Assembly (NCBI GenBank): GCA_002344965.1
Contig: DDUU01000054.1
Span: 25,735-82,420, forward strand
Source of the DNA: Candidatus Tepidiaquacellales bacterium UBA2330
GTDB lineage: Bacteria > Bacteroidota > Ignavibacteria > Tepidaquicellales > Tepidaquicellaceae
Length of the DNA: 56,686 nucleotides
Reading direction: 5' to 3'
Positions 8,090 through 17,035 of this stretch are shown in pieces. The notes under the pieces are model-generated. The model was given only the letters and a program-made list of their open reading frames with translations. It was not told where the DNA came from and made no database searches. The stretch's first letter is position 1, and each line of letters begins with the position of its first letter. Position numbers and translations under genes: made by a program.

Positions 8090-10321
8090 TTAACTATCAT
8101 GCACAGTCATTTTTGCATACTTGAGGATAATCTTTTTTATACCTACATCATCAAAATAAATCTCAGCTTTTTTATCGAGTCCTTTTCCTACGGTATTCAG
8201 AACGGTACCTTTACCGAAAGTATTATGAGTAACAGTAACGCCTTTTTGAATATCAGGAAAACTATCACTGAATTCATTTTCAGATTCACGCGCGCCGGAT
8301 TTTTTCTTATGTGTGGAATTAAATTTCACAGACGGACCGGAAGCTGTATGCTTATCAGCTCCTGGGCGGAAAGACGTTTTAATTTTGAGCCCTTCGTAAG
8401 TAATAATGCTTTTGGAAATATTTTCCGGTATTTCTTTAATGAATCTTGATTTCATCTGAAATGAAGGAGTGCCGAAACGGTATCTCTGATTAGCGAAAGA
8501 CATATATAGTTTTGACTTTGCCCTTGTGATTGCAACATAAAACAAACGGCGTTCTTCTTCGAGTTCATCTTCATACATAGTAGCACCAATGACAGGAAAC
8601 AGACCTTCTTCAAGTCCTGTAATAAACACGACCGGAAATTCCAGTCCTTTGGCGGAGTGAATTGTCATCAGTGTGACGGCATTTTTCTGATTATCGAGAT
8701 TATCAATATCGGCGACAAGAGAGACTTTCTGAAGAAACAATTCGAGTGTCGGTTCATCTTCTGTATCGCTGAATTCCGCAACTGCGGATAGTAATTCCTG
8801 TATGTTTCCGATTCTTTCTTCAGACTCAACGGTATTCTCAAGTCTGAGAGTTCTTAAAATTCCTATTTCATCCAAAACGCTGTTGACCATTTCTTTAAGA
8901 GGAATCTCTTCCTGCAGATACTGGTATTTATAAATATAATTATTTACTTCTACGAGGAGATTTTTAACTTTAGAGCTGAGTTCGGTTACCGAAGCAATAT
9001 TTTTCAGTACATCAAAAATCTGAACACCGTTTTTTTCCGCCATAGCTATCAGTTTATCAACAGTGGTTTTACCTATTCCGGCTTTTAGATTAAGCACTCT
9101 CAGCAGAGATTCATTGTCTTTAGGATTTACAATAATTTTTAAGAAAGCAAGTATGTCTTTAATTTCTTTTCTCTGGTAAAATCTAATACCGCCGATGATA
9201 AGATAAGGAATATTATTTTGTCTCAGGGCATCTTCAATCGTCCGTGACTGCACGTTTGTTCTGTACAATATAACGAAGTCTTTAAAATTTATTTTTTTTC
9301 TCTGCATTTCATCGAAGATATTTCTGCAGATCCTCACAGCTTCATCTCTGTCAGTCATGTTTTCAATAAGATGAATATTTTCACCCACATGATTTTCCGT
9401 CCAGAGATTTTTATCAATTTGCTTTTTATTATTCTTAATCACATTTCCGGCGAGAGTGAGAATATTCTGTGTGGAGCGGTAATTTTGCTCGAGTTTAAAA
9501 ACTTTACATTCCTTAAAGTCATCCCGGAAGTCGAATATATTCTGAATTTCAGCTCCTCTCCATTTATAAATAGACTGCGCATCGTCTCCGACGATGGAGA
9601 GATTTTTATATTTCTCAGCGAGAAGTTTTATGATAGTATACTGAGCCTTGTTTGTGTCCTGATACTCGTCAACGAGAATAAACTTAAATCTTTCCTGATA
9701 CTTGTCGAGCAGTTCGGGATATCTTTTAAAGAGTTCGATCGGTTTCAGCAGCAGGTCGTCAAAATCCATTGCGTTATTTTTGAAAAGCGCTTTTTGATAT
9801 TCATGATAAATGGACTCGATTTTTTTTTCAAACATGGATTTAGCCACTGAAGAAAATTCCAACGGCAAAATTATTTTATTTTTAAGATTGCTGATAAAAT
9901 TCTGCACAGCTTTAGGAGTTGGATTATCAGTCGGATGCGAGAGATTAATCATAATCTGTTTAATGAGATTAGCAGAGTCATCAGAATCGTAGATTGAGAA
10001 GTTTCTGTTGAAGCCGAGATATTCCGCTTCAATTCTCAGCAGTCTAGCAAAGATGGAGTGAAAAGTGCCCATCCAGATTTTATCAAAGGAAGAAGCAACG
10101 AGTTTAGAGATTCTCTCCTTCATTTCGGAAGCGGCTTTATTGGTAAAAGTGAGCGAAAGAATTTCATAGGGGCTGACGCCGGATTCGAGGAGGTAAGCAA
10201 TTTTGAAAGTAAGGACTCTTGTTTTTCCGCTGCCTGCGCCGGCAATAATCATGCTGGGTCCGTCGATTTCTTCGACTGCTTTTTTTTGTTCGGGGTTAAG
10301 GATGTTAAGATTGAGATACAT
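8090..10321 (-). CDS. pcrA: ATP-dependent 3'-5' DNA helicase, UvrD/PcrA type
   Basis: A superfamily 1A helicase of 743 residues from ATG at 10321; a TTG two codons upstream (10327) is the only other option. Motifs in order: LNPEQKKAVEEIDGP (Q motif), AGAGSGKT (Walker A, residues 27-34), FTNKAASEMKERI (Ia), GTFHSIFARLLR, LVDEYQDTNKAQY (Walker B, DExQ), VGDDAQSIYKWRGA (III), LEQNYRS (IV), LMTIHSAKGLEFPVVFITG (V), EERRLFYVAITRAK (VI). A C-terminal domain ending VTHNTFGKGTVLNT...ADIYFDD-type sequence is the Tudor-like domain that links PcrA/UvrD to RNA polymerase. It acts in nucleotide excision repair, replication restart and plasmid or transcription conflict resolution. The size is typical of the family. 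Confidence 0.95.
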   Translation of the reverse strand: MYLNLNILNPEQKKAVEEIDGPSMIIAGAGSGKTRVLTFKIAYLLESGVSPYEILSLTFTNKAASEMKERISKLVASSFDKIWMGTFHSIFARLLRIEAEYLGFNRNFSIYDSDDSANLIKQIMINLSHPTDNPTPKAVQNFISNLKNKIILPLEFSSVAKSMFEKKIESIYHEYQKALFKNNAMDFDDLLLKPIELFKRYPELLDKYQERFKFILVDEYQDTNKAQYTIIKLLAEKYKNLSIVGDDAQSIYKWRGAEIQNIFDFRDDFKECKVFKLEQNYRSTQNILTLAGNVIKNNKKQIDKNLWTENHVGENIHLIENMTDRDEAVRICRNIFDEMQRKKINFKDFVILYRTNVQSRTIEDALRQNNIPYLIIGGIRFYQRKEIKDILAFLKIIVNPKDNESLLRVLNLKAGIGKTTVDKLIAMAEKNGVQIFDVLKNIASVTELSSKVKNLLVEVNNYIYKYQYLQEEIPLKEMVNSVLDEIGILRTLRLENTVESEERIGNIQELLSAVAEFSDTEDEPTLELFLQKVSLVADIDNLDNQKNAVTLMTIHSAKGLEFPVVFITGLEEGLFPVIGATMYEDELEEERRLFYVAITRAKSKLYMSFANQRYRFGTPSFQMKSRFIKEIPENISKSIITYEGLKIKTSFRPGADKHTASGPSVKFNSTHKKKSGARESENEFSDSFPDIQKGVTVTHNTFGKGTVLNTVGKGLDKKAEIYFDDVGIKKIILKYAKMTVHDS

Positions 10322-10397
10322 GAACAATATATTTAGGGAAGTTAAGATAAGGAAAATAGGTGTCAGAGTAAATTAAGATATGGGGAATATTTGTATG

Positions 10398-10440
10398 GCG
10401 GAATTGTATTCCGCGTGTGAGCCGGAATTGTATTCCGGCT
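10398..10440. repeat. Pair of REP-like palindromes upstream of the RAYT gene
   Basis: Two perfect short hairpins stand 6 bases apart. The first, 10398-10414, is GCGGAAT-TGT-ATTCCGC. The second, 10421-10439, is GCCGGAAT-TGT-ATTCCGGC, extendable by one A-T pair to 10420-10440. Both share the core GGAATTGTATTCC with a three-base loop TGT. They lie about 110 bases before the RAYT start. Read on the minus strand the loop is ACA, as in the downstream pair, so the two pairs face each other in inverted orientation. Confidence 0.85.
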
Positions 10441-10545
10441 TAATGGATAAATTTCACAAAACAGAAAAATTACAGTTTGATCTGAAATTTAAAAATTAAT
10501 ATTTTGAAGAGGTAATTTTGTTTACAAAATATTAAACAGACAAAT

Positions 10546-11256
10546 ATGATTATTAAAAATTTTTACAGGAGAAACTATCCGCACTTTCAGATCAGCGGAC
10601 AATATTATTTTGTAACTTCGAGACTAATAGATTCCATACCGGAAGAGATAAATAAAATGTTAAAAAACAATTTCCTCCTGGAAGAAAAAATGCTGATGAA
10701 AAAAGCTGACATTCTAAACTTTCAAAATGAAAGATATATTTTAATGAAAAAATATTTTGGATACTATGATCGGTATCTGAATAAAGCTTTAAGCGGAGAA
10801 AAGTATTTGTCCGATGACAGAATAGCAAGAATTGTTTCTGATTCTCTTATGCATTATGACGGGAAAATATATGATCTGCTTGGTTATTGCATTATGCCGA
10901 ATCACTTTCATTTTCTGGCAAAAGTAGGGAAATTAGTTAAACCATTTTTCAGATTAATGCAGTCTTTAAAAAGATATACTTCAAGGCATTCAAATAATAT
11001 TCTGAACAGATCCGGCGCATTTTGGAATGAGGAGAATTATGATCATATAGTAAGGGATGAAATCGAATTAATCAGAATATTAGATTACATTTTAACGGAT
11101 CCTGTAAGAGCGGGTTTGACAAAAAATGCATTTGAATGGAAATGGAGTTATTCAAAATATCAAACTCTATTAAATACTAATTCACCGGTCTTTTATTCTC
11201 CTCACGGATTACAAATCCGTGATACCAACCCCTCCTCACGGATTACAAATCCGTGA
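10546..11256 (+). CDS. REP-associated tyrosine transposase (RAYT; TnpA_REP, Y1 HUH family)
   Basis: A 236-residue HUH single-strand endonuclease. It opens with the family pattern RRNYPHFQISGQYYFVTSRL, carries the HUH motif in IMPNHFHFLAKV (His120, His122), the presumed catalytic Tyr144 in SLKRYTSRHSN, and the C-terminal signature GAFWNEENYDHIVRD followed by ILDYILTDPVRAGL. RAYTs are domesticated relatives of IS200/IS605 transposases that act on REP palindromes; they are usually single copy and not flanked by transposon ends. The last 18 or so codons are written by the downstream palindromes (SPHGLQIRDT and SRITNP), and the stop falls at the last base of the second palindrome. It overlaps the end of the convergent aminopeptidase gene by 14 bases. 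ATG start; no clear ribosome-binding site. Confidence 0.9.
   Translation: MIIKNFYRRNYPHFQISGQYYFVTSRLIDSIPEEINKMLKNNFLLEEKMLMKKADILNFQNERYILMKKYFGYYDRYLNKALSGEKYLSDDRIARIVSDSLMHYDGKIYDLLGYCIMPNHFHFLAKVGKLVKPFFRLMQSLKRYTSRHSNNILNRSGAFWNEENYDHIVRDEIELIRILDYILTDPVRAGLTKNAFEWKWSYSKYQTLLNTNSPVFYSPHGLQIRDTNPSSRITNP
11202..11256. repeat. Pair of identical REP-like palindromes at the RAYT 3' end
   Basis: The 21-base palindrome TCACGGATT-ACA-AATCCGTGA occurs at 11202-11222 and again at 11236-11256. The flanking bases (CC before, TAC after) are repeated too, giving a direct repeat with a 34-base period. Stems are 9 bp with loop ACA. The repeats encode the C-terminus of the RAYT on the plus strand and supply the last codons and stop of aminopeptidase P on the minus strand. 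They may also act as a bidirectional transcription barrier between the convergent genes. Confidence 0.87.
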
Positions 11257-12580
11257 TACTCATCTTCTCTTCCACTTCTCCCGCCTCCTTCACCATTTCC
11301 TTCGTCAATACTTCATTCCCTCCTTTTGTCACTAGCACCACATCTTCTATCCTTATTCCCATACCTCTGTATTTTAAAGGTATCTCTTTCATTTCTTTTG
11401 TAAAATACAAACCCGGTTCTATAGTAAGAACCATTCCGGGCTTTAATGTATCTGTATCCGAACTCTCCGTTACTGATGACGGTACTGCATCATGTGTATC
11501 AAGACCTATATGATGTCCTATTCCATGTAGGGAATACTTTTTAATTTCCGATTTATCTTTAAGCAAACCGATTTTGTTCAGACCGTCGGCAAGAACTTTC
11601 TCGCTCAGCTTACCTATCTCTGAAAATCTCACTCCCGGCTTGACTTTTTTTATGCATTCCTTGTTTGCTTTAAGAACTATTTCGTAAATTTCTTTTTGTT
11701 CAGGTGTAAATTTTCCACTTACAGGAAAAGTTCTTGTAATATCAGAGCAGTAATAATTATACTCTGAAGCTGAATCAATAAGCAATAGATGTTTACCGGT
11801 TAATTTCTGATCATTTTTTTCATAATGTAGTATACATGCATTTTCACCGCCGGCTACTATGGGATGATAAGCTACTTCTTCTCCGCCGTAAAATCTGTAA
11901 TAATATTCAAGTTCTGTCTGTATCTCAAATTCAGTCATTCCCGGTTTCAGAATCTTTAAAATCTCATTATAGGAATTAACGGATATTTCAGAAGCCTTTT
12001 TAATTTTTTCAATTTCGTACTCCGTTTTAACTGATCTCATTTTTCCAATAATATATGAAACATCAATAATTTCCGTATGGGGAGCGATTCGGTTAAGTAT
12101 GTTTAAAAAATCCGAAACAATTCTTTTCATATCACCGGTAAGTTTCAGCAACTCCGCAATATTAAGATATACTCTTCTGTAATTTTTGAGAAAGTGATAA
12201 GAAAGTAACCGGCTTATATTTTCATTTACTTCGGAATATTCGATACCCAGTACCTTTCTGACATTATTATATCCTAATCTCTTTCCGTTCCAGGTTTCCA
12301 TTTTCTCATCCTTTGGCTGAACATATAATACTTCTTTCGTTTTAATTTTCTTACTTCCTGAATTTAATGTAACTTCGCCGGGCGCTATAAGCAGCGCAGA
12401 ATCAGCTTCTGTAAATCCGGTTAAGTAATAAAAATTTTTATACTGTTTAAATAAATAATCACCGTCATAAGATTTGTTTCTTAAAGTATTTCCGAAAATA
12501 ACAGCAATGGAATCTTTTCCGATCAGTTCTGATAATTCTTTCCTTTTTGACTTATGAAAATTCAGCTGGATTTTATTCAT
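11243..12580 (-). CDS. pepP: Xaa-Pro aminopeptidase (aminopeptidase P)
   Basis: A 445-residue two-domain metallopeptidase of the M24 (pita-bread) family that removes an N-terminal residue preceding proline. The N-terminal creatinase/AMP_N domain is seen in FYYLTGFTEADSALLIAP. The catalytic domain supplies the five metal ligands in order: LLIDSASEYNYYCSDITRTF (two Asp), HGIGHHIGLDTHD (His), LTIEPGLYF (Glu) and GMGIRIEDVVLVT (Glu). No signal peptide, so cytoplasmic. ATG start at 12580. The last residues (SITDL) and the stop codon lie inside the REP-like palindrome at 11236-11256, so the C-terminus has been rewritten by the repeat; family members do not need this tail. Upstream on the same strand is purF, 26 bases away. 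Confidence 0.93.
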   Translation of the reverse strand: MNKIQLNFHKSKRKELSELIGKDSIAVIFGNTLRNKSYDGDYLFKQYKNFYYLTGFTEADSALLIAPGEVTLNSGSKKIKTKEVLYVQPKDEKMETWNGKRLGYNNVRKVLGIEYSEVNENISRLLSYHFLKNYRRVYLNIAELLKLTGDMKRIVSDFLNILNRIAPHTEIIDVSYIIGKMRSVKTEYEIEKIKKASEISVNSYNEILKILKPGMTEFEIQTELEYYYRFYGGEEVAYHPIVAGGENACILHYEKNDQKLTGKHLLLIDSASEYNYYCSDITRTFPVSGKFTPEQKEIYEIVLKANKECIKKVKPGVRFSEIGKLSEKVLADGLNKIGLLKDKSEIKKYSLHGIGHHIGLDTHDAVPSSVTESSDTDTLKPGMVLTIEPGLYFTKEMKEIPLKYRGMGIRIEDVVLVTKGGNEVLTKEMVKEAGEVEEKMSITDL

Positions 12581-12606
12581 TGGTTTTAGTTTAATGTTTT
12601 TTAAAG

Positions 12607-14133
12607 TTAATCATCGAACTGTTCTTTTTTCATTTTTTCAAGACCTTCTATCTGAATAGGATAATCACGTGTAAAGCAGGCAGTGCAATAGTCGGTTTTT
12701 TCGTTTGTGTAAGGAACAGATTCAAGTAATTTTTCTGTACTTAAATAAGATAAAGAAGTTACACCGAGTTCTTTTCTAATACTTTCTACATTACTGTCAT
12801 GCTGATTTGCAATCAGCTCTTCAGATGACGGAAAATCCATTCCGTAATAACATGGTGAAATAATCGGAGGAGATGTAATTTTCAGATGTATCTCTTTCGG
12901 ATTTGCTTTTTTTATAAGATCGACCAGCAGCTTTGACGTTGTGCCTCTTACAATGGAATCATCAACCACTACCAGTTTCCTGTTATTTATTACTCCTTTA
13001 ACGGTATTGAACTTTGTTTTTACTTTCATTTTTCTTTTATCCTTACCCGGCTGTATAAAAGTCCTGCCGACGTAATGACTTCGGATCAGTCCAATTTCAT
13101 GTTTTACTTCTTTGTTATGCTTTATCATCTCATTGAAATATCCCAATGTTGCTGTATTCGATGAGTCCGGAACATTTATGATTCCAATTTTCTTTTCATC
13201 ATCCGTTTCTCTTTCAGGCGCAGGACTTTCGATGGCGAGATTTTTTCCGATCTTTCTCCTTACCTTGTCAACTTTCTCTCCGAATACCGTACTGTCCGGT
13301 CTCGAAAAATATATATATTCGAAAATACAGTGTTTGTATTTCCCGGCTGATCTTGTCTGAAATGATTTTTCAAATCCGGTTTCCGTTACTTCACGGTCTA
13401 TCATAATTATTTCACCGGGATTTACTTCTCTTATATATTCTGCGTTAATAATATCAAGTGCGCAGGTTTCGGATGAAAAAATAAAACTGTCATCAACCTT
13501 GCCGAAACAAAACGGTCTTACTCCGTAAGGATCCCTTACTGCGAATAATTTATCATCGGTTAGTATGCAGATAGAATATGCACCCTCCACAAGTGAAAAA
13601 GCGTCAAGTAATTTATTTACAATATCTTCTTCTTTGCTTTTTGCAATCAGATGCAGTATCAGTTCGCTGTCAGTTGTAGTCTGGAAAATAGTACCTTCAT
13701 TCTGAAGTTTGTTTCTTAAATATCTTGTGTTGGTAAGGTTTCCGTTATGTGATAATGCGAGATTACCGTCTTTATAATTTACTTTAAAGGGCTGTATGTT
13801 ATTTCTATTATCTCCCGAACCTGTAGTGGAGTATCTTGTATGTCCGATTGCCGATGTTCCTTTGAGCTCTTGAGTGAGAATTTTATCATCTGAAAACACG
13901 CTGAGTACTAAACCAAGATCCTTGTGAATGTTGAATTTACTTTTGCTGCCGTTGTGACCTTGTTCACAGGATACAATACCTGCTGCTTCCTGTCCTCTGT
14001 GCTGAAGAGCGTGAAGTCCGTAATAAGTCAGAAAAGAAGCATCTATACTGTTAAATACGCCGAACACGCCGCAGTTGGAATGAATTGATTTGGTTGAACT
14101 GTAAACTGTATTTTTGAGATTTTTTATTTTCAA
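12607..14133 (-). CDS. purF: Amidophosphoribosyltransferase (glutamine PRPP amidotransferase)
   Basis: A 508-residue enzyme that performs the first committed step of purine synthesis, converting PRPP and glutamine to 5-phosphoribosylamine. The N-terminal Ntn glutaminase domain starts at Cys21 (HSNCGVFGVF), so about 20 residues form a propeptide that must be removed, as in the Bacillus-type enzyme. ALQHRGQEAAGI, GHTRYSTTG and SHNGNL follow. The phosphoribosyltransferase PRPP loop is VVVDDSIVRGTT. Cysteines in KHCIFEYIYFSRPDS, SPCYYGMDFPS and DYCTACFT match the four ligands of the [4Fe-4S] cluster of that class. No ATG precedes Cys21; the TTG at 14133 is the only reasonable start before an in-frame stop, which makes this a TTG-initiated gene. 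No other purine genes are nearby. Confidence 0.95.
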   Translation of the reverse strand: MKIKNLKNTVYSSTKSIHSNCGVFGVFNSIDASFLTYYGLHALQHRGQEAAGIVSCEQGHNGSKSKFNIHKDLGLVLSVFSDDKILTQELKGTSAIGHTRYSTTGSGDNRNNIQPFKVNYKDGNLALSHNGNLTNTRYLRNKLQNEGTIFQTTTDSELILHLIAKSKEEDIVNKLLDAFSLVEGAYSICILTDDKLFAVRDPYGVRPFCFGKVDDSFIFSSETCALDIINAEYIREVNPGEIIMIDREVTETGFEKSFQTRSAGKYKHCIFEYIYFSRPDSTVFGEKVDKVRRKIGKNLAIESPAPERETDDEKKIGIINVPDSSNTATLGYFNEMIKHNKEVKHEIGLIRSHYVGRTFIQPGKDKRKMKVKTKFNTVKGVINNRKLVVVDDSIVRGTTSKLLVDLIKKANPKEIHLKITSPPIISPCYYGMDFPSSEELIANQHDSNVESIRKELGVTSLSYLSTEKLLESVPYTNEKTDYCTACFTRDYPIQIEGLEKMKKEQFDD

Positions 14134-14317
14134 AGTGAGTAGTGCAAAAATAAATTTTTGAAGTTAAAGAATAAAGGTAAACATTGAAGAGAAAGCAGTC
14201 TGTATTAATAAAAGCAGTAAAATGCAAAGAGATTTATATAACTGATGTGAAAATTCATAGTTATATAATCGCTACGATATGAATATTAACTAAAGCAGAA
14301 CTGATAATAAAATGATA

Positions 14318-15406
14318 TTACTCGGAAACTACTCTGATATGATTTGAAAATATCCAACCCTTGTTTTCTTTCCAAGTCTCTATTCTGTAAGCACCTGTTT
14401 TATCGGTATCAAATGTAAATTCCATACCTTCGGATTCATTAATGCATTTGCCGTTATGAATAACTTTTATTTTAGCTGTGGAAGGAATAAGAGTTCTGAA
14501 TATAATTTTCTTATTTATTTTCTTAACGAATTTAATTTCATCGCCTGTATTGTAATGCACTCCGTCATATTCGGCATAAAATCTGAAACCTTTTCCGTTG
14601 CCGTAATAATTATTAACAATAAAAGATCTTCCTTTGGCAATAGCTTCAAGTATTTTATCACGGCTTTCTGTATAGTTAGAACTGTTTCCCATTTTGAGTT
14701 CATCATTCAGAAATACATGCGTTCTTATTGATTTGAATAAAACTTTATAAGGAAAAATCTCAAATTCCATTCCCATTACATTGTGTTTATGCGCATGAGC
14801 ATCAACCCCGCCTATTGCAACAACCTTTCTTTTTAAATTCAGATCATCCCAGACTTTTAATGTTTTTTCCGGTGGAGCGATTATGGATTTCAGAGGGTGT
14901 AGGAATCTCTGAAATTTATTTGATTCATTCAGACCTTCAGCCCATTCACTCATATGATTCCATATTTCAATCCCGGTAAAATCTTCACAATCCCATGCTG
15001 TCCATGGATACGGAGGATGCTGAGGCATATTATTTCTCTCTTCATGCGGATGCGCAATAAATCCAAATCCGCCTTCTTCATTAACCGCTTTCACATATTC
15101 GCATGCTGACATTCTGCTTCCAGTATCGCCGTCAGGAAGTTTTTCATATGTGCCGGTAATTTTATCCGTTCCGAGCGCGATGTAATGATTCCGGTTTTTT
15201 CTGTCATTTACTTCGTAACCGACTATGAGCATTGTATTCTTATACCACTTTTCATAACCTTTGTCCTTAGCTTTAAGAGTGTTATGATCAGTGAGAATTA
15301 TAAAGTCCAGATCTGATTCGACAGCAGCTTTTACAATATCCTCTACCGATCCTGACCCGTCGGAATAATGAGAATGCATATGCATAGAACCTGAGTATTC
15401 AAACAT
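14318..15406 (-). CDS. PHP-domain metal-dependent phosphoesterase
   Basis: A 362-residue protein with a PHP (polymerase and histidinol phosphatase) domain. Metal ligands are visible: HMHSHYSDG at the very N-terminus (His9, His11, Asp16), ILTDHNT, FIAHPHEE and, further on, GGVDAHAHKHN. The last 110 residues form a beta-rich extension (RIETWKENKGW, SNHIRVV) seen in PHP proteins that act on small phosphorylated molecules. The substrate is not known; relatives cleave phosphoesters or nucleotide 3',5'-bisphosphates. No signal peptide. ATG start at 15406. It is separated from the DUF2752 gene upstream by 62 bases and from purF downstream by 184 bases. Confidence 0.85.
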   Translation of the reverse strand: MFEYSGSMHMHSHYSDGSGSVEDIVKAAVESDLDFIILTDHNTLKAKDKGYEKWYKNTMLIVGYEVNDRKNRNHYIALGTDKITGTYEKLPDGDTGSRMSACEYVKAVNEEGGFGFIAHPHEERNNMPQHPPYPWTAWDCEDFTGIEIWNHMSEWAEGLNESNKFQRFLHPLKSIIAPPEKTLKVWDDLNLKRKVVAIGGVDAHAHKHNVMGMEFEIFPYKVLFKSIRTHVFLNDELKMGNSSNYTESRDKILEAIAKGRSFIVNNYYGNGKGFRFYAEYDGVHYNTGDEIKFVKKINKKIIFRTLIPSTAKIKVIHNGKCINESEGMEFTFDTDKTGAYRIETWKENKGWIFSNHIRVVSE

Positions 15407-15468
15407 AAATTTTGTGAGTGTTAATTATTAAGTCTTTTTGAAATTATTTTAATGGTTATGCCGGATTA

Positions 15469-15903
15469 TTAATGATGACCAAATATGATATTCAAGATCC
15501 ATACTATTGCAATAACAACCGTTACAGCAATTAAAGTTTTTTTACCGGATACCAGCCGGATTTTATAATTAAAAAAACTGAGTGTAAAAATACTTAAACT
15601 AATTACAGCTAAAAATGTAAAGATAAATACAGATGAAGGATTATAATAAAAACTGTTTGCAAGATTAAAATTTATTAGCTCTTCAAAAGATCTTGTAAGC
15701 CCGCAGAATATACACGGTATGCCGGTTATGTTCAGCAATATACAGGAACTGTCTCTGTTAAATATGTCCGGGAAAAATTTTCTGATAAGCTTTAAAGGTG
15801 ACAGATAGGTCGATATCACAATAAAAAAAATTATAAGCAAAAGATATAAACGGATTTTAGAAGATTCGGCGGAACCGGTTTTTTCTAAGTAAAAGAATTT
15901 CAA
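15469..15903 (-). CDS. DUF2752 small membrane protein
   Basis: A 144-residue membrane protein with three or four predicted helices. The central motif GIPCIFCGLTRSFEELINFN followed by ANSFYYNPSSVF matches the DUF2752 signature (CPxCGLTRAxxxLLxGxxxxAxxxNP), including the CxxCG pair. Function is unknown. It is probably translated from a TTG at 15903, one base after the TGA of the upstream gene (sequence TGAGTTGAAA on the minus strand), which suggests translational coupling. It is the last gene of a three-gene membrane operon with the unnamed protein and the DUF2085 protein. Confidence 0.75.
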   Translation of the reverse strand: MKFFYLEKTGSAESSKIRLYLLLIIFFIVISTYLSPLKLIRKFFPDIFNRDSSCILLNITGIPCIFCGLTRSFEELINFNLANSFYYNPSSVFIFTFLAVISLSIFTLSFFNYKIRLVSGKKTLIAVTVVIAIVWILNIIFGHH

Positions 15904-15904
15904 C

Positions 15905-16405
15905 TCAGACCGCGGTTTTCTTTTTCAAAACAGTAACGCCTATTATTGCTCCTATCGATCCGAACAGAGGATATATTATAAGATTTGTTATAAATGAAAA
16001 AATTGTAAGGGTAGGGGAATAACCGTGTTCATTGAATTCATTTGAAAATTTTTCCAGAAATTCATAAGCTGTCGGCGGAATATCTACACCAATACTGTCA
16101 AAAGTATTAATCATTTCATTCATCGGATTCTGGCTGGAAAATAGACTGAACACAAGTCCGAATCCGCTTATAATAACAGCAGATAAAACCCCGCTCAGAA
16201 TTCCGATCATTCCGCCGTCTTTTGAAGACACAGTCTGCCCTGTCTTCAGCAGTTGCCTGCTGTAGTAAAATACGCCTGCAAAACCTCCGGCCATAATTCC
16301 GGCGCAGCATAACAGATTCAGAAGATTCAGTATTGGAAAAAGAGCTATGAAAGTCATTGTAAACGTACCGATTATTACGGGGAATAATTTATTGTCCGGC
16401 TGCAT
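15905..16405 (-). CDS. Four-helix membrane protein of unknown family
   Basis: A 166-residue protein with four hydrophobic segments: residues about 8-28, 30-45 (NLLCCAGIMAGGFAGVFYYS), 65-90 (GGMIGILSGVLSAVIISGFGL) and a C-terminal pair ending GSIGAIIGVTVLKKK. Between helices three and four lies a polar stretch of about 45 residues. The glycine-rich helix pairs resemble small DUF4199-like or YtxH-like membrane proteins but no assignment is secure. It is sandwiched between the DUF2085 gene (4-base gap) and the DUF2752 gene (1-base gap), so the three are almost certainly one transcript and may work together. Confidence 0.65.
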   Translation of the reverse strand: MQPDNKLFPVIIGTFTMTFIALFPILNLLNLLCCAGIMAGGFAGVFYYSRQLLKTGQTVSSKDGGMIGILSGVLSAVIISGFGLVFSLFSSQNPMNEMINTFDSIGVDIPPTAYEFLEKFSNEFNEHGYSPTLTIFSFITNLIIYPLFGSIGAIIGVTVLKKKTAV

Positions 16406-16409
16406 ATTT

Positions 16410-16946
16410 TTAACTCGTATATTTGTTTTTTAAAAAAAGATTTACCTCAGAAAAAAATCTTACAAATCCGGGGATAAGATAAAACGGCAGTACAAATCCG
16501 ATAAGAAAACCTGTAACGGATCTTGTTACAAATGAATTTTGCATTATCCCGCTCCACTTCAGCAATACGTCGAGTCCGAGCAGAAGAGATGCCGTCAGCA
16601 GAAAAATTAAAGACGGAGCGTTTATATTATCAAGTTTGTATTTTAAAGGATATATTGCCGTCCCGGTAAAAAATCCCGCATAAATCCACAGACATCTTGA
16701 GCATACTCCAATCTTTTCTCCGAAAATAAAAAATGATCTTGTGTCCTCCTGATGGCATACAGGTGAAAAAAACATATACAGATATATAGAAATATCACTC
16801 CAGATACCGCCGAGAGCGCTGAGAACAGGAGCACTTAATATCAGTAACAGCCAGAGAAATGAAAATATTAATATGAAAAAGTAAACTTTTTTTGATATGT
16901 CAGCGTCTTTATAATTTATATCACCGGCATCGGAAAGCTTATTCAT
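16410..16946 (-). CDS. DUF2085 membrane protein
   Basis: A 178-residue membrane protein with about four helices. The family signature is complete: FFSPVCHQEDTRSFFIFGEK followed by IGVCSRCLWIYAGFFTG, i.e. CHQxxxRSF and CxRCxGxYxG with three conserved cysteines. A later helix contains LLGLDVLLKWSG, also typical. The biochemical role of DUF2085 is unknown; the conserved cysteines and histidine hint at metal or redox chemistry, which is only inference. ATG start at 16946, first gene of the DUF2085-unnamed-DUF2752 operon, divergent from the peptide-binding lipoprotein gene at 17036 with an 89-base AT-rich gap that must hold both promoters. Confidence 0.85.
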   Translation of the reverse strand: MNKLSDAGDINYKDADISKKVYFFILIFSFLWLLLILSAPVLSALGGIWSDISIYLYMFFSPVCHQEDTRSFFIFGEKIGVCSRCLWIYAGFFTGTAIYPLKYKLDNINAPSLIFLLTASLLLGLDVLLKWSGIMQNSFVTRSVTGFLIGFVLPFYLIPGFVRFFSEVNLFLKNKYTS

Positions 16947-17035
16947 TTTTTAAAATATTACATTCACTTGAATAAATCAATTAGAATATTTACTATCAAA
17001 AAATTATTAAAGAAAATTTAATCTGTAATAAATAT

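Noticed and set aside
10398..11256. Treating the palindromes plus RAYT as a small CRISPR array or an intact IS200/IS605 element
   Set aside because: There are only two copies on each side, no regular spacers, and the gene is of the RAYT class, which lacks conventional transposon ends.
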